Source: Peronospora farinosa
Lineage: Eukaryota; Oomycota; Peronosporomycetes; Peronosporales; Peronosporaceae
Assembly: GCA_947646735.1 (NCBI GenBank)
Contig: CANTFK010000107.1
Span: 62,001 to 126,000 of the forward strand
Direction: 5' to 3'
Length of the DNA stretch: 64,000 nt
Shown here: positions 63,301 to 64,000 of the stretch, in pieces
Layout: each line of letters starts with the position of its first letter
How positions within the stretch are numbered: position 1 is the stretch's first letter
The notes under the pieces: model-generated
Database searches by the model: none
What the model saw: only the letters and a program-made list of their open reading frames with translations
What the model was told of the DNA's origin: nothing
Program-made: the position numbers and the translations under genes

Positions 63301-64000
63301 ATGTCAGGCTGCTCAGATGATGAAATGAAGCATGCAGTGCCAAGCAGTGGATGTTTCTCGTCATCGCAGGATTCAACGTCTGGTAAGGAGATGCAGAAAG
63401 CGTCTATGAATATTGATACGAGTGCTAGTGGGCATGATCCGTTTGATAAGCACCGAATGTACGGCACCACGACGGTAGGAGCCTTTGCAGCGCATGTCTA
63501 CGGGTTTAAGAGCGGTGGTGTGCGTCAGATGCGTGAAGAGTTAGAAAGACTTCATACGCGTTTGGTGAAAGCAGCGGAGGCGAGTTCCGATCTCACAATG
63601 GATGCGTTGGAGCGCAAGTACAACGAGCTAAAATGGGATGTCGAGCGCCGACTTGAGGTGGCGTTCTGTCAGGCAATGAGCGCGCTAGTCACGTGCTTCC
63701 AGCAAACACTTTACGTGCATACGCACGACAATCGGGATTTTGGTCCCTATCCACTAAAGGCCTGCGGCGTTGACTATCTCGAAATGCTTACGAGGGTTGG
63801 TTTCTTGTTCTCTGTGGAAAGCTTGCTGTCAACATACGGCAATGAATTAGGAATGCTAGGTGATACGGAAGCAGCCGTTAAGGAGCTCGGACGGGTGTGC
63901 ATAAAGTTGCGACCTGTCAAGTCTCCTCGTGCTGCGGCTTTCCGCGTTTCTATCACCTCAGGGCCATCAGGCATCGTGATCGAGCTTCCAATTATCACAC
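60359..64000 (+). CDS. Large membrane protein, TOM1-like N-terminus and INPP4-like C-terminus (partial)
   Basis: I start at ATG 60359 after a candidate initiator. The first part (to about 61215) has several membrane segments (LELLCVASYLTLALVSACRT; IWITFIVANGLFYVTVLGLS; YAIPEIVPCALFLVLM) and resembles the TOM1/THH1 seven-helix family. After a disordered Ser/Arg stretch comes a C2-like region (SFQCFNLTLPSKSSVR ... VVLHLMDAETGAMV), a UBA-like helix bundle (AETIVAMGITEEEIQSIYEL) and, near 63790-63880, a stretch (GFLFSVESLLSTYGNELGML) that I associate with type II inositol-polyphosphate 4-phosphatases. The catalytic CX5R loop would lie beyond the window. The frame breaks once, at A7 (61002-61008): one frame ends at TAA 61010, and the other runs open to the window end. 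One extra A would join them, so this is a homopolymer error or a recent break. Function is inferred: a membrane-tethered phosphoinositide phosphatase. Confidence 0.55.

Noticed and set aside
1..64000. tRNA, rRNA or other structured RNA genes
   Set aside because: I looked for cloverleaf-like and rRNA-like sequence and saw none; only a covariance-model search could exclude them.

Overview
The window is oomycete nuclear DNA, most likely from a Phytophthora or downy-mildew relative (Peronosporales). The evidence is a secreted effector with a QxLR...EER leader and W/Y-type repeats, oomycete-type LTR retrotransposons, short introns, tight gene spacing in a few gene islands and large repeat-filled gaps. 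No organism name can be read from the sequence.

Layout. (1) 1-7233: a Ty3/Gypsy element (E1) on the minus strand: 5' LTR, primer site, gag, protease, a repeat-rich linker, and RT/RNase H/integrase/chromodomain. Its 3' LTR lies off the left edge, and plus-strand ORFs lie antisense at the end of pol. (2) about 7234 to about 18290: a second, much larger Ty3/Gypsy element (E3) on the plus strand, decayed, with two RNase H domains and a long antisense coiled-coil gene after pol. (3) 18300-20430: gene fragments, an LTR remnant and a small cysteine-rich gene. (4) 20429-25669: a Ty1/Copia element on the minus strand with both LTRs; its primer site overlaps the gag start codon. (5) 25670-30285: a hypothetical gene, a second copy of the cysteine-rich gene and a 4-coumarate-CoA-ligase-like pseudogene. 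(6) 30286-34257: a compact conserved pair, ATG7 (autophagy E1 enzyme, four exons) and eRF1 (translation release factor, two exons). (7) 34258-42872: mostly empty sequence around a broken RxLR-type effector gene, a LINE fragment and a mitochondrial calcium uniporter (MCU) gene. (8) 42900-51065: old repeat debris. (9) 51071-59038: a complete Ty3/Gypsy insertion (E2) on the minus strand with two 642-bp LTRs, a 5-bp target duplication (GGCAG) and again antisense ORFs after pol. (10) 60359-64000: the 5' part of a large membrane/phosphatase-like gene that runs off the right edge and carries one homopolymer frameshift.

The most interesting pattern is shared by all three Gypsy elements. Each carries extra protein-coding sequence between pol and the 3' LTR on the strand opposite to gag-pol, and each of these antisense genes has a coiled coil. 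In E1 and E3 they also contain 18-bp tandem repeats that encode Arg/Ser-rich hexapeptides. In E3 the ordinary RNase H has lost catalytic residues while a second RNase H keeps them. Most retroelement ORFs are broken; several breaks are UAG or UGA codons where Trp, Gln or Arg is expected. All intron-containing gene models were derived by eye from reading frames and GT-AG sites.
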